The notes beneath the pieces were generated by a model. That model worked only from the letters and a program-made list of their open reading frames with translations, did no database searches and was not told the origin of the DNA. The position numbers were made by a program, and so were the translations under genes. Of a DNA stretch of 62,007 nt, positions 44,317 through 53,278 are shown one piece after another. The stretch comes from Labilibaculum manganireducens (GTDB lineage: Bacteria; Bacteroidota; Bacteroidia; Bacteroidales; Marinifilaceae). The stretch is taken from positions 1 to 62,007 of the forward strand of contig NZ_MVDE01000029.1 of the NCBI RefSeq assembly GCF_002843385.1, given 5' to 3'. The first letter of the stretch is position 1; every line of letters begins with the position of its first letter.

Positions 44317-44339
44317 TTGAGCTTTTTAGATAAAAAGAG

Positions 44340-44366
44340 AAGGGTAGTCGTTTGACTACCCTTTTT
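44340..44366 (+). terminator. Terminator after arcB
   Basis: AAGGGTAGTC / GACTACCCTT with a 4-base loop, then a T run. Confidence 0.9.
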
Positions 44367-44428
44367 ATTTGTTGTTATGTTTTCTTATGTGTATTATTTT
44401 TGTTTAAAATAAAGGTGTTCTGTATTTG

Positions 44429-44635
44429 TTAATTTTTAATATATGTAAAGTTTTGATTTTTAAGAATTGGATTTCCAGAAATGCCACGTTTTTTTAGCTC
44501 ATTTTTAAAACTGCAACCTCCACAACTACCTCCACAACTCGATTTCTGTTTTATGAATAAACGCACAAACTGATATATAGTATATCCAGATGCGAAAATC
44601 ACAATTGCATAAGTTGATATTAATTGAAAGCTCAT
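44429..44635 (-). CDS. FeoB-associated Cys-rich membrane protein
   Basis: A 68-residue protein with one N-terminal membrane helix (about 7-27) followed by the cysteine cluster SSCGGSCGGCSFKNELKK. This matches the small FeoB-associated Cys-rich proteins. It starts four bases after the FeoAB stop on the same strand. The cysteines are placed on the cytoplasmic side, where they could accept ferrous iron from FeoB; that role is inferred for the family. Confidence 0.9.
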   Translation of the reverse strand: MSFQLISTYAIVIFASGYTIYQFVRLFIKQKSSCGGSCGGCSFKNELKKRGISGNPILKNQNFTYIKN

Positions 44636-44639
44636 AATT

Positions 44640-47153
44640 TTAAAGTATTAAATTGCCTGTTTGGTAAATGATAAAGGAAACCAGCCAAGCTAATCCTGTA
44701 GTGTAAAACACAACAAAAGCTGCCCATTTCCAATTGGCTTCCTTAACGATAGTTACGATTACTGCTATACATGGAAAATAAATCAGAATAAATATAAGGA
44801 ATGATAGAGCCGATAAGCTGGAAAAAACATTCTCGCCTGTTCGATAACTGCCGGCAAATTTTTGCTCCTTCAACTTCGTTCTCAATCCTTCGCTGGTTTC
44901 ACTTGCGCCTTCTCCTTCCTGATACAGAACCCCCATTGTGCTTACCACAACTTCTTTGGCGGCAATACCGGTTAATATACTTACAGTCATTTTCCAATCG
45001 AAACCTAAAGGATGCAGAGCGGGTGCAACAAATTGACCGATTTGACCGATGTAAGATTTTTGTTGTTTCTCCTCCAGTTTAAGGTTTTGAATTTTTTGAA
45101 TCTCTACTTCTTTTTCGGATAGCAACTGTTTTGTATCATTTTCATTGTTTTGCTGTATGTTGTTTATCCGACTATCAAAATCTTGATTGGTTTCCACTAT
45201 CATTTTATCGTAATCCTTCGAGAAATTGATCTCTCTGGGGAAATACCCTAAAGCCCAAATTAGAATAGAAGCTAAAAGAATCACACCTCCCATTTTTTGC
45301 AGGTATTGAGCACCTTTATGCCACATGTGAATTATGGTCGATTTAAGAGTAGGCAAACGATAAGGCGGTAGTTCCATAACAAAGGGAGCATCTTTGGATT
45401 TGAAAAAGCTCGCCTTAAAAATTTTTGCAAAGAAAATCGCAAGAGCTATACCAAAAGTGTAAATTCCGAATAGAACTAATGTTGCATGTTCAGGGAAAAA
45501 TGTTCCGATTATTAAAATATAAATAGGAAGCCTTGCACTGCATGACATGAATGGGGTGATCAGCATAGTTAATATTCTGTCATTTCTGTTTTCAAGGGTT
45601 CTGGTTGCCATTAATGCAGGTACATTACACCCAAATCCCATTATTAATGGGATAAATGATTTTCCATGCAAGCCAATTTTATGCATTAGTTTATCCATAA
45701 TAAAGGCGGCTCTGGCCATATATCCTGTGTCTTCCATAAAGGATATAAAGAAGAATAAAATCAGAATGTTTGGCAGGAATACAATTACACCACCAACACC
45801 ACCAATTATTCCATCTATAAATAAATCTTTTAGCGGACCGTCGGGCATAAATTGTTCAATTAATCCAGCAAAAGCATTTACACCCATATCAATCCATTGC
45901 ATTGGGTATTCGCCTAAATTGAAGGTGGCGTAAAACGTTAAAAACATGAACACGAAAAAAATCGGAAAACTAAACAGCTTATGAGTGATGAACGTGTCTA
46001 TTATTGTGGTTTTACGTCTGCGTTTAATGGGACTCTCCTTGTAAGTTTCCTTAAGTGCTCCATCAATAAATCCGTACTTCGAATCAGTAATTACGGTTTC
46101 GCACACTTCGCCAAATTCTTTTTCAATTTTTTGAATTTCGTCTTTTGCGATGTTCTTTATATTGAAATGCCTGTCACTATCCTGTACTAGGTGACGAGCA
46201 CTTTTGTCAGCTTCCAAAAGTTTAATAGCCAGGAATCTAGGAGATGTTTTTGTGCAGATTTTAGGATCCTTTTTTATTTCATGTTGTATTTTAGCAATCG
46301 ATCTTTCAACCGATTTACCGTAATTTACATGAATGTGACGTACAATTGGATCTTTGTCTTCGTACACATTTATTACCTTATTAAAAAGTTCTTTTATGCC
46401 AGTTCCTTTCGGACTGATGGTTGGAATAATTGGAATGCCAAGCATTTTTGCAAGAGCTTTAAAATTAAGGACAGCACCTTTTTTTTCCAGTTCATCATAC
46501 ATGTTCAAGGCAATAATCACCTTTATATCCATGTCAATTAACTGTGTGGTCAGGTACAGGTTTCTCTCCAGGTTAGATGCGTCAACAACGTTAATTACCA
46601 CATCCGGTTTTTCATTCATAATGTATTTGCGAACAAATAATTCTTCGGGAGAGTAGGCTGTTAGCGAGTATGTGCCAGGCAGATCAGTGATGTTAAAATG
46701 GTAACCATTTTGCTTTACTTTGGCTTGTTTGGCGTCTACGGTTACTCCGCTGTAATTACCTACGTGCTCTTTTGATCCGGAGGCATAATTGAATAGTGTG
46801 GTTTTACCCGAGTTTGGATTTCCAACCAAAGCAATATGAATTTTTTTCCCTTTTTCTTTTGCTGAAGTTTTTAGAATGTCATCACTAATAGTTCCTTCAA
46901 ATCCATTTACCTTAATATTTTTAGCCTCTTCTTTTGTAATTACTTCAATTAAAGATGCCTCACTTCTTCTTAGGGAAACTTCGTACCCCATTATTTGATA
47001 CTCAACAGGATCTTTAAGAGGAGCATTTTTGATAACAGTGACCTTCTTGCCCTTTACAAAGCCCATTTCGGTAATTCTCTTTCGAAAGGCTCCGTGTCCC
47101 TGAACTTTTATTATAATTCCCTCTTGACTATCAGATAATTCGGAAAGCTTCAT
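44640..47153 (-). CDS. feoB: FeoA-FeoB fusion, ferrous iron transporter
   Basis: An 837-residue fusion. Residues 1-73 are a FeoA-type SH3-like domain (GHGAFRKRITEMGFVKGKKV). Then comes the FeoB GTPase: G1 GNPNSGKT (111-118), G3 DLPGTYSL, with NMYDE for the G4 region. A helical switch domain and about eight membrane helices with the Gate motifs follow (GFGCNVPALMATRTLE and SCSARLPIYILI). A coiled linker of about 60 residues lies between late helices. FeoB moves Fe2+ across the inner membrane. Fusion with FeoA is common in this phylum. A hairpin lies just ahead of its ATG. Confidence 0.96.
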   Translation of the reverse strand: MKLSELSDSQEGIIIKVQGHGAFRKRITEMGFVKGKKVTVIKNAPLKDPVEYQIMGYEVSLRRSEASLIEVITKEEAKNIKVNGFEGTISDDILKTSAKEKGKKIHIALVGNPNSGKTTLFNYASGSKEHVGNYSGVTVDAKQAKVKQNGYHFNITDLPGTYSLTAYSPEELFVRKYIMNEKPDVVINVVDASNLERNLYLTTQLIDMDIKVIIALNMYDELEKKGAVLNFKALAKMLGIPIIPTISPKGTGIKELFNKVINVYEDKDPIVRHIHVNYGKSVERSIAKIQHEIKKDPKICTKTSPRFLAIKLLEADKSARHLVQDSDRHFNIKNIAKDEIQKIEKEFGEVCETVITDSKYGFIDGALKETYKESPIKRRRKTTIIDTFITHKLFSFPIFFVFMFLTFYATFNLGEYPMQWIDMGVNAFAGLIEQFMPDGPLKDLFIDGIIGGVGGVIVFLPNILILFFFISFMEDTGYMARAAFIMDKLMHKIGLHGKSFIPLIMGFGCNVPALMATRTLENRNDRILTMLITPFMSCSARLPIYILIIGTFFPEHATLVLFGIYTFGIALAIFFAKIFKASFFKSKDAPFVMELPPYRLPTLKSTIIHMWHKGAQYLQKMGGVILLASILIWALGYFPREINFSKDYDKMIVETNQDFDSRINNIQQNNENDTKQLLSEKEVEIQKIQNLKLEEKQQKSYIGQIGQFVAPALHPLGFDWKMTVSILTGIAAKEVVVSTMGVLYQEGEGASETSEGLRTKLKEQKFAGSYRTGENVFSSLSALSFLIFILIYFPCIAVIVTIVKEANWKWAAFVVFYTTGLAWLVSFIIYQTGNLIL

Positions 47154-47171
47154 TCTTATTTATTAATAGAT

Positions 47172-47187
47172 GATGCCGTTTGGCATC
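47172..47187 (-). promoter_or_regulatory. Hairpin in the feoAB leader
   Basis: GATGCC / GGCATC with a 4-base loop ends 18 bases before the feoAB ATG. It lies in the 5' untranslated region predicted from the promoter at 47240-47270 and could affect ribosome access. It is too short to be a known riboswitch. Confidence 0.5.
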
Positions 47188-47439
47188 TGATAATTGCAAC
47201 TTGATTGTTATTTAATTATTGTGCTTAATTAAAGCTTGTCAAACGTATTGGAAAAATAGGTGACTTGCAATCCCTAATAGTAGGTATTTTAACCTTTTCA
47301 ATTCATTGTGTTTAATCTGGGATGTGTAATAATTAATCAGATTGGCAAAATTAAATATAAATTTGGGCAAAAGTAAGTGTTTTAAGGAAACATAGATTTT
47401 TTGACTTGCTTTTTTATTGATATAGATTGAATATGGACA
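47188..47439. other. Intergenic region upstream of feoAB
   Basis: Holds the feoAB promoter on the minus strand and otherwise AT-rich sequence without a gene. No clear Fur-type palindrome is visible. Confidence 0.4.
47240..47270 (-). promoter_or_regulatory. Promoter of feoAB
   Basis: On the minus strand, TTG (47270-47268) and TACGTTTG (47247-47240) are 20 bp apart, matching the Bacteroidota consensus. The predicted leader is about 80 bases and contains the hairpin at 47172-47187. Confidence 0.65.
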
Positions 47440-47470
47440 AAAAAAAAGCTGTCAGAAAGGACAGCTTTTA
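47440..47470 (-). terminator. Terminator of the DUF3276 gene
   Basis: AAAAGCTGTC / GACAGCTTTT with a 6-base loop; on the minus strand it is followed by nine or so Ts. It lies about 20 bases after the stop. Confidence 0.9.
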
Positions 47471-47489
47471 TAAATTATATATGGAATTA

Positions 47490-47885
47490 TTATTCCGTTA
47501 AATCTTCAAATTCTATATTTGTAAAGGATTCTGACTCAAATCCTTCAATAACTGTTGCTGGTTCATGGTATTCTGAATCTGCATAAGTTTCTTCGTCAGT
47601 TTCTTTCTCCAAATTTGAAGATTTGATAAAATCAATTGCCTCTAAAAGGCCATCTGAAAATTTATCGAAATCTTCTTTATACAAAAATATTTTATGCTTT
47701 TCGAAGGTGAAATTTCCTTCTTTGTCATAACGTTTTTTACTTTCGGTGATTGTTAAGTAATAGTCGTTTTTCTTTGTTGCTTTAACATCAAAAAAATAAG
47801 TCCTTTTCCCTGCTCTTACCGCATTTGAATAAATTTCATCTCGATTATGTTTTTCAAACCCTTCCTTTTTATCGTAACCTTCCAT
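47490..47885 (-). CDS. DUF3276 (PUR-family) nucleic-acid-binding protein
   Basis: A 131-residue protein of the DUF3276 family, related to the eukaryotic PurA single-stranded nucleic-acid-binding repeat. The core is RAGKRTYFFDVKATKKNDYYLTITESKK, then KHKIFLYKEDFDKFSDGLLEAIDFI. An acidic tail follows (EKETDEETYADSE, FEDLTE), possibly unstructured. It is widespread in Bacteroidota, and homologues in spirochaetes bind DNA and RNA. Its target is unknown. A possible -7 element (TATTTTTG) lies 39-46 bases upstream on the minus strand. Confidence 0.9.
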   Translation of the reverse strand: MEGYDKKEGFEKHNRDEIYSNAVRAGKRTYFFDVKATKKNDYYLTITESKKRYDKEGNFTFEKHKIFLYKEDFDKFSDGLLEAIDFIKSSNLEKETDEETYADSEYHEPATVIEGFESESFTNIEFEDLTE

Positions 47886-48104
47886 TTGAAAATAATTTGT
47901 TATTTATTTTGATTTTATACATTCAAAAATAAAAAAATATACGTACTATTTATTATGAATATGTATTTTATTGAGGAAAATGTGGTTATTTAAAATGAGT
48001 ATGCAAACCTTTTCAGGGCATAGGTGGTTTTTTTACTTGTTTTTAATATGTAAAGCTATTTTGTTGGGAGGCTTAATTATTTTATCTTATTTGTTAGTTT
48101 TTTC

Positions 48105-48134
48105 TTGTTAGCAAGTAAAAAAAGCCTACTTTTG
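48105..48134 (+). promoter_or_regulatory. Promoter of the nusB operon
   Basis: TTG (48105-48107) and TACTTTTG (48127-48134), 19 bp apart, fit the Bacteroidota -33/-7 consensus; the ATG is 38 bases further on. Confidence 0.7.
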
Positions 48135-48171
48135 CAACCGAATTAATGTAATTGACAAGTTCTTTAAACGT

Positions 48172-49122
48172 ATGATTAGTAGAAGATTGCTTCGTGTTAA
48201 GGTATTGCAGATTTTGTATGCCTATTATAAAAACCAGGATCGCACAATAGCTAAGGCCGAAAAGGAATTATTTTTTAGCGTCGGAAAAGCTTACGATTTG
48301 TATCATTATTTACTTCTGCTTATTGTGGATGTTGCTTTTGTTTCTGAAAAGAAAATTGAAAATTCAAGAGGCAAAATTATTCCATCTCATGAGGATTTAA
48401 ATCCCAACACAAGATTTATTAATAATTCTGTAATCAGGCAGTTGGCAGATAACATTCAGTTGAATAGTTATTCTAATTCGCACACCGTAAATTGGAGCGA
48501 TCAAGAGGATTACGTTAGGATTTTGCATGACAAATTGATTAATTCAGATTTGTATCATGAGTATATGGCCTTACCAGAGAGCACTTATGCTTCTGATAAG
48601 AAATTTGTAGAGAAGTTTTTTACTCATATTATTGCTGCAGATGAGGATTTTTACAGCTTAATGGAAGAGAAAAGCATCTATTGGAATGACGAAATAGAGT
48701 TCATTATTAGCATGGTTGTGAGAACAATAAAAGGATTTTCTCAAACCGATGACACTTACACTTCTTTAATGTCTTTGTATAAGGATCGTGATGATGAGGA
48801 TTTTGTGAAAACATTGTTGCGTAAGGCCATTATCAATCATACTGATCATATGGAATTGATTAAGGCGAATACCAAAAATTGGGATTTGGAGCGTATTGCA
48901 TACATGGATATTTTGATCATGGAGCTGGCCCTTACAGAAATAAAGGAGTTTACAAGTGTTCCTGTTAAAGTGAGTTTTAACGAATATCTTGAAATTGCCA
49001 AATTCTACAGTACAGCCAATAGTAGTAATTTCATTAACGGAATTCTTGATAAAATGGTTCAGGAGTTGAAATCAAATGGAACTGTTAAAAAAGTGGGCAG
49101 AGGCTTAATAGAAGGAAAATAA
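48172..49122 (+). CDS. nusB: NusB transcription antitermination factor
   Basis: A 316-residue NusB, about twice the length of the E. coli protein. The N-terminus is MISRRLLRVKVLQILYAYYK (RNA-binding face). The conserved NusB domain is in the C-terminal half: WDLERIAYMDILIMELALTEI, VPVKVSFNEYLEIAKFYSTANSSNFINGILDKMV. The long middle part is typical for this phylum. It works with NusE on rRNA operons. It leads a run of genes (DUF1573, yajC, ybbR, coaE) that is a common arrangement in Bacteroidota. Confidence 0.95.
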   Translation: MISRRLLRVKVLQILYAYYKNQDRTIAKAEKELFFSVGKAYDLYHYLLLLIVDVAFVSEKKIENSRGKIIPSHEDLNPNTRFINNSVIRQLADNIQLNSYSNSHTVNWSDQEDYVRILHDKLINSDLYHEYMALPESTYASDKKFVEKFFTHIIAADEDFYSLMEEKSIYWNDEIEFIISMVVRTIKGFSQTDDTYTSLMSLYKDRDDEDFVKTLLRKAIINHTDHMELIKANTKNWDLERIAYMDILIMELALTEIKEFTSVPVKVSFNEYLEIAKFYSTANSSNFINGILDKMVQELKSNGTVKKVGRGLIEGK

Positions 49123-49233
49123 TTCCAAAAAATACACTTTAAAATGCGCTTATCTTTCGGTAATGCGCATTTTTTATTTTATTAAGAGAAGCAAATGTAC
49201 TTCCATTAAAATTCACTACATTCGGGAACCAAA

Positions 49234-49722
49234 ATGTTTGAACAATTAATGAATAAAAATACACATCTTCAAACCGGCAAATATCTTTGTAGTATACTGT
49301 TTGTAGTAATTTTGTTCTCATTTTTAGTACAATGCACTTCAAATAAAACAGGTAAGCCTGATGGTAAATTGATTCAAGGAAAACATTCTGAGGAGATTAT
49401 TCCGCCGAATGGTTTTCCGAAGTTTGAGTTTACTAAAGAAATACATAAATTTGGCGTGATTTCTGAAGGTGAAATCGTTGTTTGTGATTTCTTTTTTAAG
49501 AACATTGGGTCGAAAGATTTAGTAATTAAGAATATTGAAACAAGTTGTGGCTGCACTGCTGTGAAATGGGAGAGGAAGCCAGTGAAAGTTGGTAAGGAAT
49601 CACATATAACAGTGGAGTTTAACTCTGAAGGAAGATACGGAAAACAATACAAGGTGATCACCGTTTTTTGTAACACTTTATCTGGAACAAAAGAGCTGGT
49701 GATTACAGCACAAGTGAAATAG
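49234..49722 (+). CDS. DUF1573 lipoprotein
   Basis: A 162-residue lipoprotein. A hydrophobic signal ends in FLVQC, so the lipidated cysteine is near residue 34; the ATG five codons later is an alternative start. The mature part is one DUF1573 domain, an immunoglobulin-like fold with the marker FFKNIGSKDLVIKN then ETSCGCTAVKW and ITVEFNSEGRYG. Its role is unknown. It occurs between nusB and yajC in many Bacteroidota. Confidence 0.9.
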   Translation: MFEQLMNKNTHLQTGKYLCSILFVVILFSFLVQCTSNKTGKPDGKLIQGKHSEEIIPPNGFPKFEFTKEIHKFGVISEGEIVVCDFFFKNIGSKDLVIKNIETSCGCTAVKWERKPVKVGKESHITVEFNSEGRYGKQYKVITVFCNTLSGTKELVITAQVK

Positions 49723-49779
49723 AATAATTAGTAATTGTATAATTTAATATGGCCTTTGGCCTTAAAATTTAGGATTGAA

Positions 49780-50100
49780 ATGGATAATTTATTGAACATC
49801 TTATTGATGACACAACCTCAAGAGGGGCAGAACCCTATCATGCAATTTGTACCTCTAATTCTAATTGTAGTGGTATTTTATTTTTTCATGATTCGTCCGC
49901 AAATGAAAAAGCAGAAGGAACTGAAAAAATTTCGTGATGATTTGAAAAAAGGAGATAAGGTTGTTACTACAGGAGGTATTTATGGAAAAGTTCTTGAAAT
50001 TCAGGAGACTGTAATTATCATGGAAGTTGAAGGACAAAACCGATTGAAAATTGATAAAGCAGCAGTAGTTAAAGATATGAGCGATGTTGCTCAAAAATAA
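49780..50100 (+). CDS. yajC: YajC, preprotein translocase subunit
   Basis: About 106 residues from the preferred ATG. One membrane helix ([21 protein letters not shown]) is followed by a basic and helical cytosolic part with [22 protein letters not shown]. These are the standard YajC motifs. It accompanies SecDF in protein export. A start upstream at a TTG is possible but less like the family. Its gene lies in the nusB cluster. Confidence 0.95.
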   Translation: MDNLLNILLMTQPQEGQNPIMQFVPLILIVVVFYFFMIRPQMKKQKELKKFRDDLKKGDKVVTTGGIYGKVLEIQETVIIMEVEGQNRLKIDKAAVVKDMSDVAQK

Positions 50101-50106
50101 TAGTTT

Positions 50107-50141
50107 AGACTGTGCTCATTGAGCACAGTCTTCTTCTTCTA
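50107..50141 (+). terminator. Hairpin with U-rich tail between yajC and ybbR
   Basis: GACTGTGCT / AGCACAGTC forms a strong stem, and the inner bases CATTG can extend it; TTCTTCTTCT follows. It may be a partial terminator or attenuator inside the cluster, because the next start lies only about 15 bases on. Confidence 0.65.
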
Positions 50142-50154
50142 AATTTTTCTAGCA

Positions 50155-51165
50155 TTGGGTATTCCAGATCTTCAAAAGATAAAGGAGCTTTTTAATACAG
50201 AAAAAATTGCTTCGAATAAAAAACTGCTTGTGTATGTTTTTTTTGTTGGGATCGCTACAATATTTTGGTTCCTAAATGCTTTAGGAAAAGAATATACAAC
50301 CACAGTGCACTATCCTGTTCGGTATATTAATTTACCGCAGAACAAAGTTCTTACCAATAAATTACCGGAAAAATTAGCCTTAAAAGTTAATGCGTATGGT
50401 TTTGATTTAATACGTTATAAAATAAGTACGGCATTTCTTTCCAATCCTTTCGATGTTGGGTTTTATACTAATAATCGTATAGAAAACAGAACTCTTCAAA
50501 CCTATTCTCTGGCTACGGCTCAAATTATGAGCCGATTCGAAAGAGATTTGTCTTCAAGTATTAAGTTAGTAAGTATCTCACCGGATACAATACGTTTTGA
50601 GTTTTCTCCGATTGTAGAAAAGAAGGTTCCTATTAAGAGTAATGTGTCGAGTAGCTTTGAGCAGCAATTCATGTTAGATGAAGCAATCTCTTTGGAATTT
50701 GACAGTGTGGTTGTGAAAGGGCCTAGTTCAATTCTCGATAGTATTGATTTTGTGGAAACGGAGGAGCTCGTTTTAACTAATTTGCATAAAACGGTTAAAA
50801 AGAAAGTAAGTTTAAAACAGATAGAAGGTCTTGAGTTTGATCAACAGAAAGTTGAAATAACGGTTCCTGTTGAACAATTTACTGAAGAAAAAGTTACTGT
50901 TCCTATTAAAGTGAGCAATCTTCCTGATTCTTTAATACTAAGGTTATTTCCAGGCGATGTTAAAGTATCTTATTTTGTGGGATTTAAAAAGCATGATAAG
51001 GTTTCGGTTGATTTGTTCGACGTGAGAGTGGATTATAATCAAACTTCAGATGAGGGTAGTAATAAGTTAAAGATACAGTTATTACGCAGTCCCGGTTTCG
51101 TAACAAATGTTCGTTTTTATCCTCAGGAAGTTACTTATCTGAAAGAGAAGAAAACATTCGAATAA
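50155..51165 (+). CDS. ybbR: YbbR-domain protein
   Basis: A 336-residue protein with an N-terminal membrane helix (about 23-43) and a chain of YbbR-like domains outside the membrane; for example LPNKVLTNKLPEKLALKVNAY-type segments and VPIKSNVSSSFEQQFMLDEA. YbbR proteins are linked to cyclic-di-AMP synthase CdaA in Firmicutes; no cdaA is next to this gene. No ATG is available at the right place: the frame is closed upstream by a TAA about nine codons before, so TTG at 50155 is the most likely start. Confidence 0.88.
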   Translation: MGIPDLQKIKELFNTEKIASNKKLLVYVFFVGIATIFWFLNALGKEYTTTVHYPVRYINLPQNKVLTNKLPEKLALKVNAYGFDLIRYKISTAFLSNPFDVGFYTNNRIENRTLQTYSLATAQIMSRFERDLSSSIKLVSISPDTIRFEFSPIVEKKVPIKSNVSSSFEQQFMLDEAISLEFDSVVVKGPSSILDSIDFVETEELVLTNLHKTVKKKVSLKQIEGLEFDQQKVEITVPVEQFTEEKVTVPIKVSNLPDSLILRLFPGDVKVSYFVGFKKHDKVSVDLFDVRVDYNQTSDEGSNKLKIQLLRSPGFVTNVRFYPQEVTYLKEKKTFE

Positions 51166-51210
51166 AACAGTTCGCCTTTTGTAAAAAGGAATTATAAAAA
51201 TATTTCAAGA

Positions 51211-51804
51211 ATGTTGAAAGTTGGCTTAACAGGAGGAATCGGATCAGGAAAATCAATTGTCGGAAGGGCATTTGAGATGATGGGAATTCCTGTTTATATT
51301 GCTGATATTGAGGCAAAAAGATTGATGGTTTTTGATTCGGAGCTTCGGAACTTATTGATTTCTCGTTTTGGGAATCAGATTTATGATTCCAATTTTAATT
51401 TAAATCGAAAATTACTCGCTGAGATTGTATTCAATGATTCAGAAGCATTACAAGATATTAATTCGATTGTTCACCCTGCAGTTCGAAAAGATTTTATTAG
51501 ATGGTGCGAACAACATTCTCAAATACCCTATGTAATACAAGAATCGGCTATAATTTTTGATAGTGGTTTGTACAAGAATTTCGATAAGATAATTACAGTT
51601 GCAGCAAAAGACGAGATCAGGATTCAAAGAGTCATGGAGCGGGATTCAATGAGCAGGGAACTGATTGTGGAGAGAATGAGAAGTCAACTTCCGGAATCAG
51701 TAAGAATTGAAAAAGCTGATTTTGTAATTTATAACAATACAGAGTTAATTCTTCCTCAGATTGAACGAATAGACAAACAAATTAGGTCTTTAGCCAAGAA
51801 ATAA
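51211..51804 (+). CDS. coaE: CoaE, dephospho-CoA kinase
   Basis: Final step of coenzyme A synthesis, phosphorylating dephospho-CoA. The 197 residues start MLKVGLTGGIGSGKS (P-loop). Other motifs are GIPVYIADIEAKRLM, NSIVHPAVRKDF and QESAIIFDSGLYK. It follows ybbR by 45 bases and ends the nusB cluster. Confidence 0.95.
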   Translation: MLKVGLTGGIGSGKSIVGRAFEMMGIPVYIADIEAKRLMVFDSELRNLLISRFGNQIYDSNFNLNRKLLAEIVFNDSEALQDINSIVHPAVRKDFIRWCEQHSQIPYVIQESAIIFDSGLYKNFDKIITVAAKDEIRIQRVMERDSMSRELIVERMRSQLPESVRIEKADFVIYNNTELILPQIERIDKQIRSLAKK

Positions 51805-51930
51805 ATTTAAAACTTTTGTTAAACTTTGTTAATAGAGCCGCTTTTTCAGAAGTACGATTTCTAATTAAGTGATCTTTTGTTTTCTTTGCTTTAAGAAAAC
51901 TAGAATTGTAAAATAATTTAGTGCCGAAAA

Positions 51931-52650
51931 ATGGGAAAATACGGAAGATGGATTGCCGGCGGATTAGGTTGGGCCTTTTTAGGTCCAATTGGTGGAGTAT
52001 TGGGATTTATGTTGGGATCGGCAATTGATACAGTTGAAATTGAGAACGTTCATGTAAGAGGAGCTACAAGACAAGGTGATTTTGTAATGAGCTTGCTTAT
52101 TTTGGTTGCTGCTGTAATGAAGGCAGATGGAAAAGTATTAAAAGTAGAATTAGATTACGTAAAAGGATATCTGGTAAAAAGTTTTGGTGTTGGCAGAGCT
52201 GGCGATGCAATTACTGTACTTCGTGATATTCTAAAGCAAAATATACCTGTTGAGGAGGTATGTCAGCAGATTCAGCACAATCTTGATTATTCCTCCAGAT
52301 TACAGCTGATGCATTTTCTATTTGGAATTGCTCAGGCTGATGGAATTGTTTCTGAGTCTGAATTAAATATTATTGATAAAATATCTTACTATTTGGGTAT
52401 TCAGTCGGGTGATTACAACTCGATTAAGTCTATGTTTATTCAATCTACAGAATCAAGTTATAAGATTCTTGACTTAACACGGGATGCTTCTGACGCTGAG
52501 GTTAAAAAGGCTTATCGAAAAATGGCAGCTAAATACCATCCTGATAAAGTGAGCTACTTGGGTGAAGATGTACAGGAGGCCGCAAAGGAGAAGTTCCAGA
52601 AGTTGAGTGAAGCCTTCGAGAAAATTAAAAAAGAAAGAGGGTTTGCGTAA
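51931..52650 (+). CDS. TerB-DnaJ domain protein (DjlA-like)
   Basis: A 239-residue protein. The N-terminus has a glycine-rich hydrophobic stretch (GRWIAGGLGWAFLGPIGGVLGF), likely a membrane anchor. A TerB-like helical domain (about 50-160; GDFVMSLLILVAAVMKADGK and FLFGIAQADGIVSESE) is followed by a J domain (about 170-239) with the HPD motif in AAKYHPDKVSY. DjlA proteins of this layout recruit DnaK at the membrane. It is monocistronic as far as can be seen. Confidence 0.9.
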   Translation: MGKYGRWIAGGLGWAFLGPIGGVLGFMLGSAIDTVEIENVHVRGATRQGDFVMSLLILVAAVMKADGKVLKVELDYVKGYLVKSFGVGRAGDAITVLRDILKQNIPVEEVCQQIQHNLDYSSRLQLMHFLFGIAQADGIVSESELNIIDKISYYLGIQSGDYNSIKSMFIQSTESSYKILDLTRDASDAEVKKAYRKMAAKYHPDKVSYLGEDVQEAAKEKFQKLSEAFEKIKKERGFA

Positions 52651-52709
52651 TCTGGATTAATTCTAAGATATTTTTTTGCAAAATTGTTTTTTTAACTACA
52701 ATTGAATTA

Positions 52710-52717
52710 TAAATTTG
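52710..52717 (+). promoter_or_regulatory. -7 element before the DUF5606 gene
   Basis: TAAATTTG matches TAnnTTTG, 25 bases before the ATG. The nearest TTG lies 23 bp upstream, slightly long. Confidence 0.45.
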
Positions 52718-52742
52718 TGCTTCCAAATATAAAAACGAAAAT

Positions 52743-53156
52743 ATGTTGAAAGGAATATTGGCCATAGCAGGACATTCAGGTCTTTTTAAAATGGTATCTA
52801 ACTCAAAGAATGCTCTAATTGTTGAGTCTTTGATTGATAAAAAGCGTATGGCAGCTTATGCGTCTTCTAAAATTAGTGCTTTAGAAGATATTGCTATTTT
52901 TACTGATGAAGGAGATGTTCAGTTAGCAGTTGTTTTTAAAAGTATTAAGGAAAAGGAAAATGGAGGTCAGGCAATAAGTCACAAAGCTTCAGGGAATGAA
53001 TTGAAAGCTTACATGACTGAAGTGTTGCCTAATTACGATGAAGATCGCGTGTATGTTTCTGATATGAAAAAAGTTTTTCAGTGGTACAATATTCTACAGG
53101 AAAATGATTTGTTGGATCTTGAAGAAACCGTAGAAAAAATTAAAGAGGAAGAATAA
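52743..53156 (+). CDS. DUF5606-family protein
   Basis: A 137-residue cytoplasmic protein of the DUF5606 group, found mainly in Bacteroidota. The start MLKGILAIAGHSGLFKMVS and the NALIVESLIDKKRMAAY stretch are characteristic. The SH3-like N-terminal part is followed by a helical tail with DMKKVFQWYNILQENDLL. Function unknown. Own -7 element and a clear terminator. Confidence 0.85.
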   Translation: MLKGILAIAGHSGLFKMVSNSKNALIVESLIDKKRMAAYASSKISALEDIAIFTDEGDVQLAVVFKSIKEKENGGQAISHKASGNELKAYMTEVLPNYDEDRVYVSDMKKVFQWYNILQENDLLDLEETVEKIKEEE

Positions 53157-53176
53157 AAACTTCTATATCATTTAAG

Positions 53177-53208
53177 AAACTGTCCATTTTATGGACAGTT
53201 TTTTTTTG
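53177..53208 (+). terminator. Terminator after the DUF5606 gene
   Basis: AAACTGTCCAT / ATGGACAGTTT with a 3-base loop, then eight Ts. Confidence 0.92.
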
Positions 53209-53278
53209 CACATATTTGATTGACAACAAAGTTTTTTTTGACGTACTTGTAAGTAGAAATCGAAAATGGAGGTTTGCT

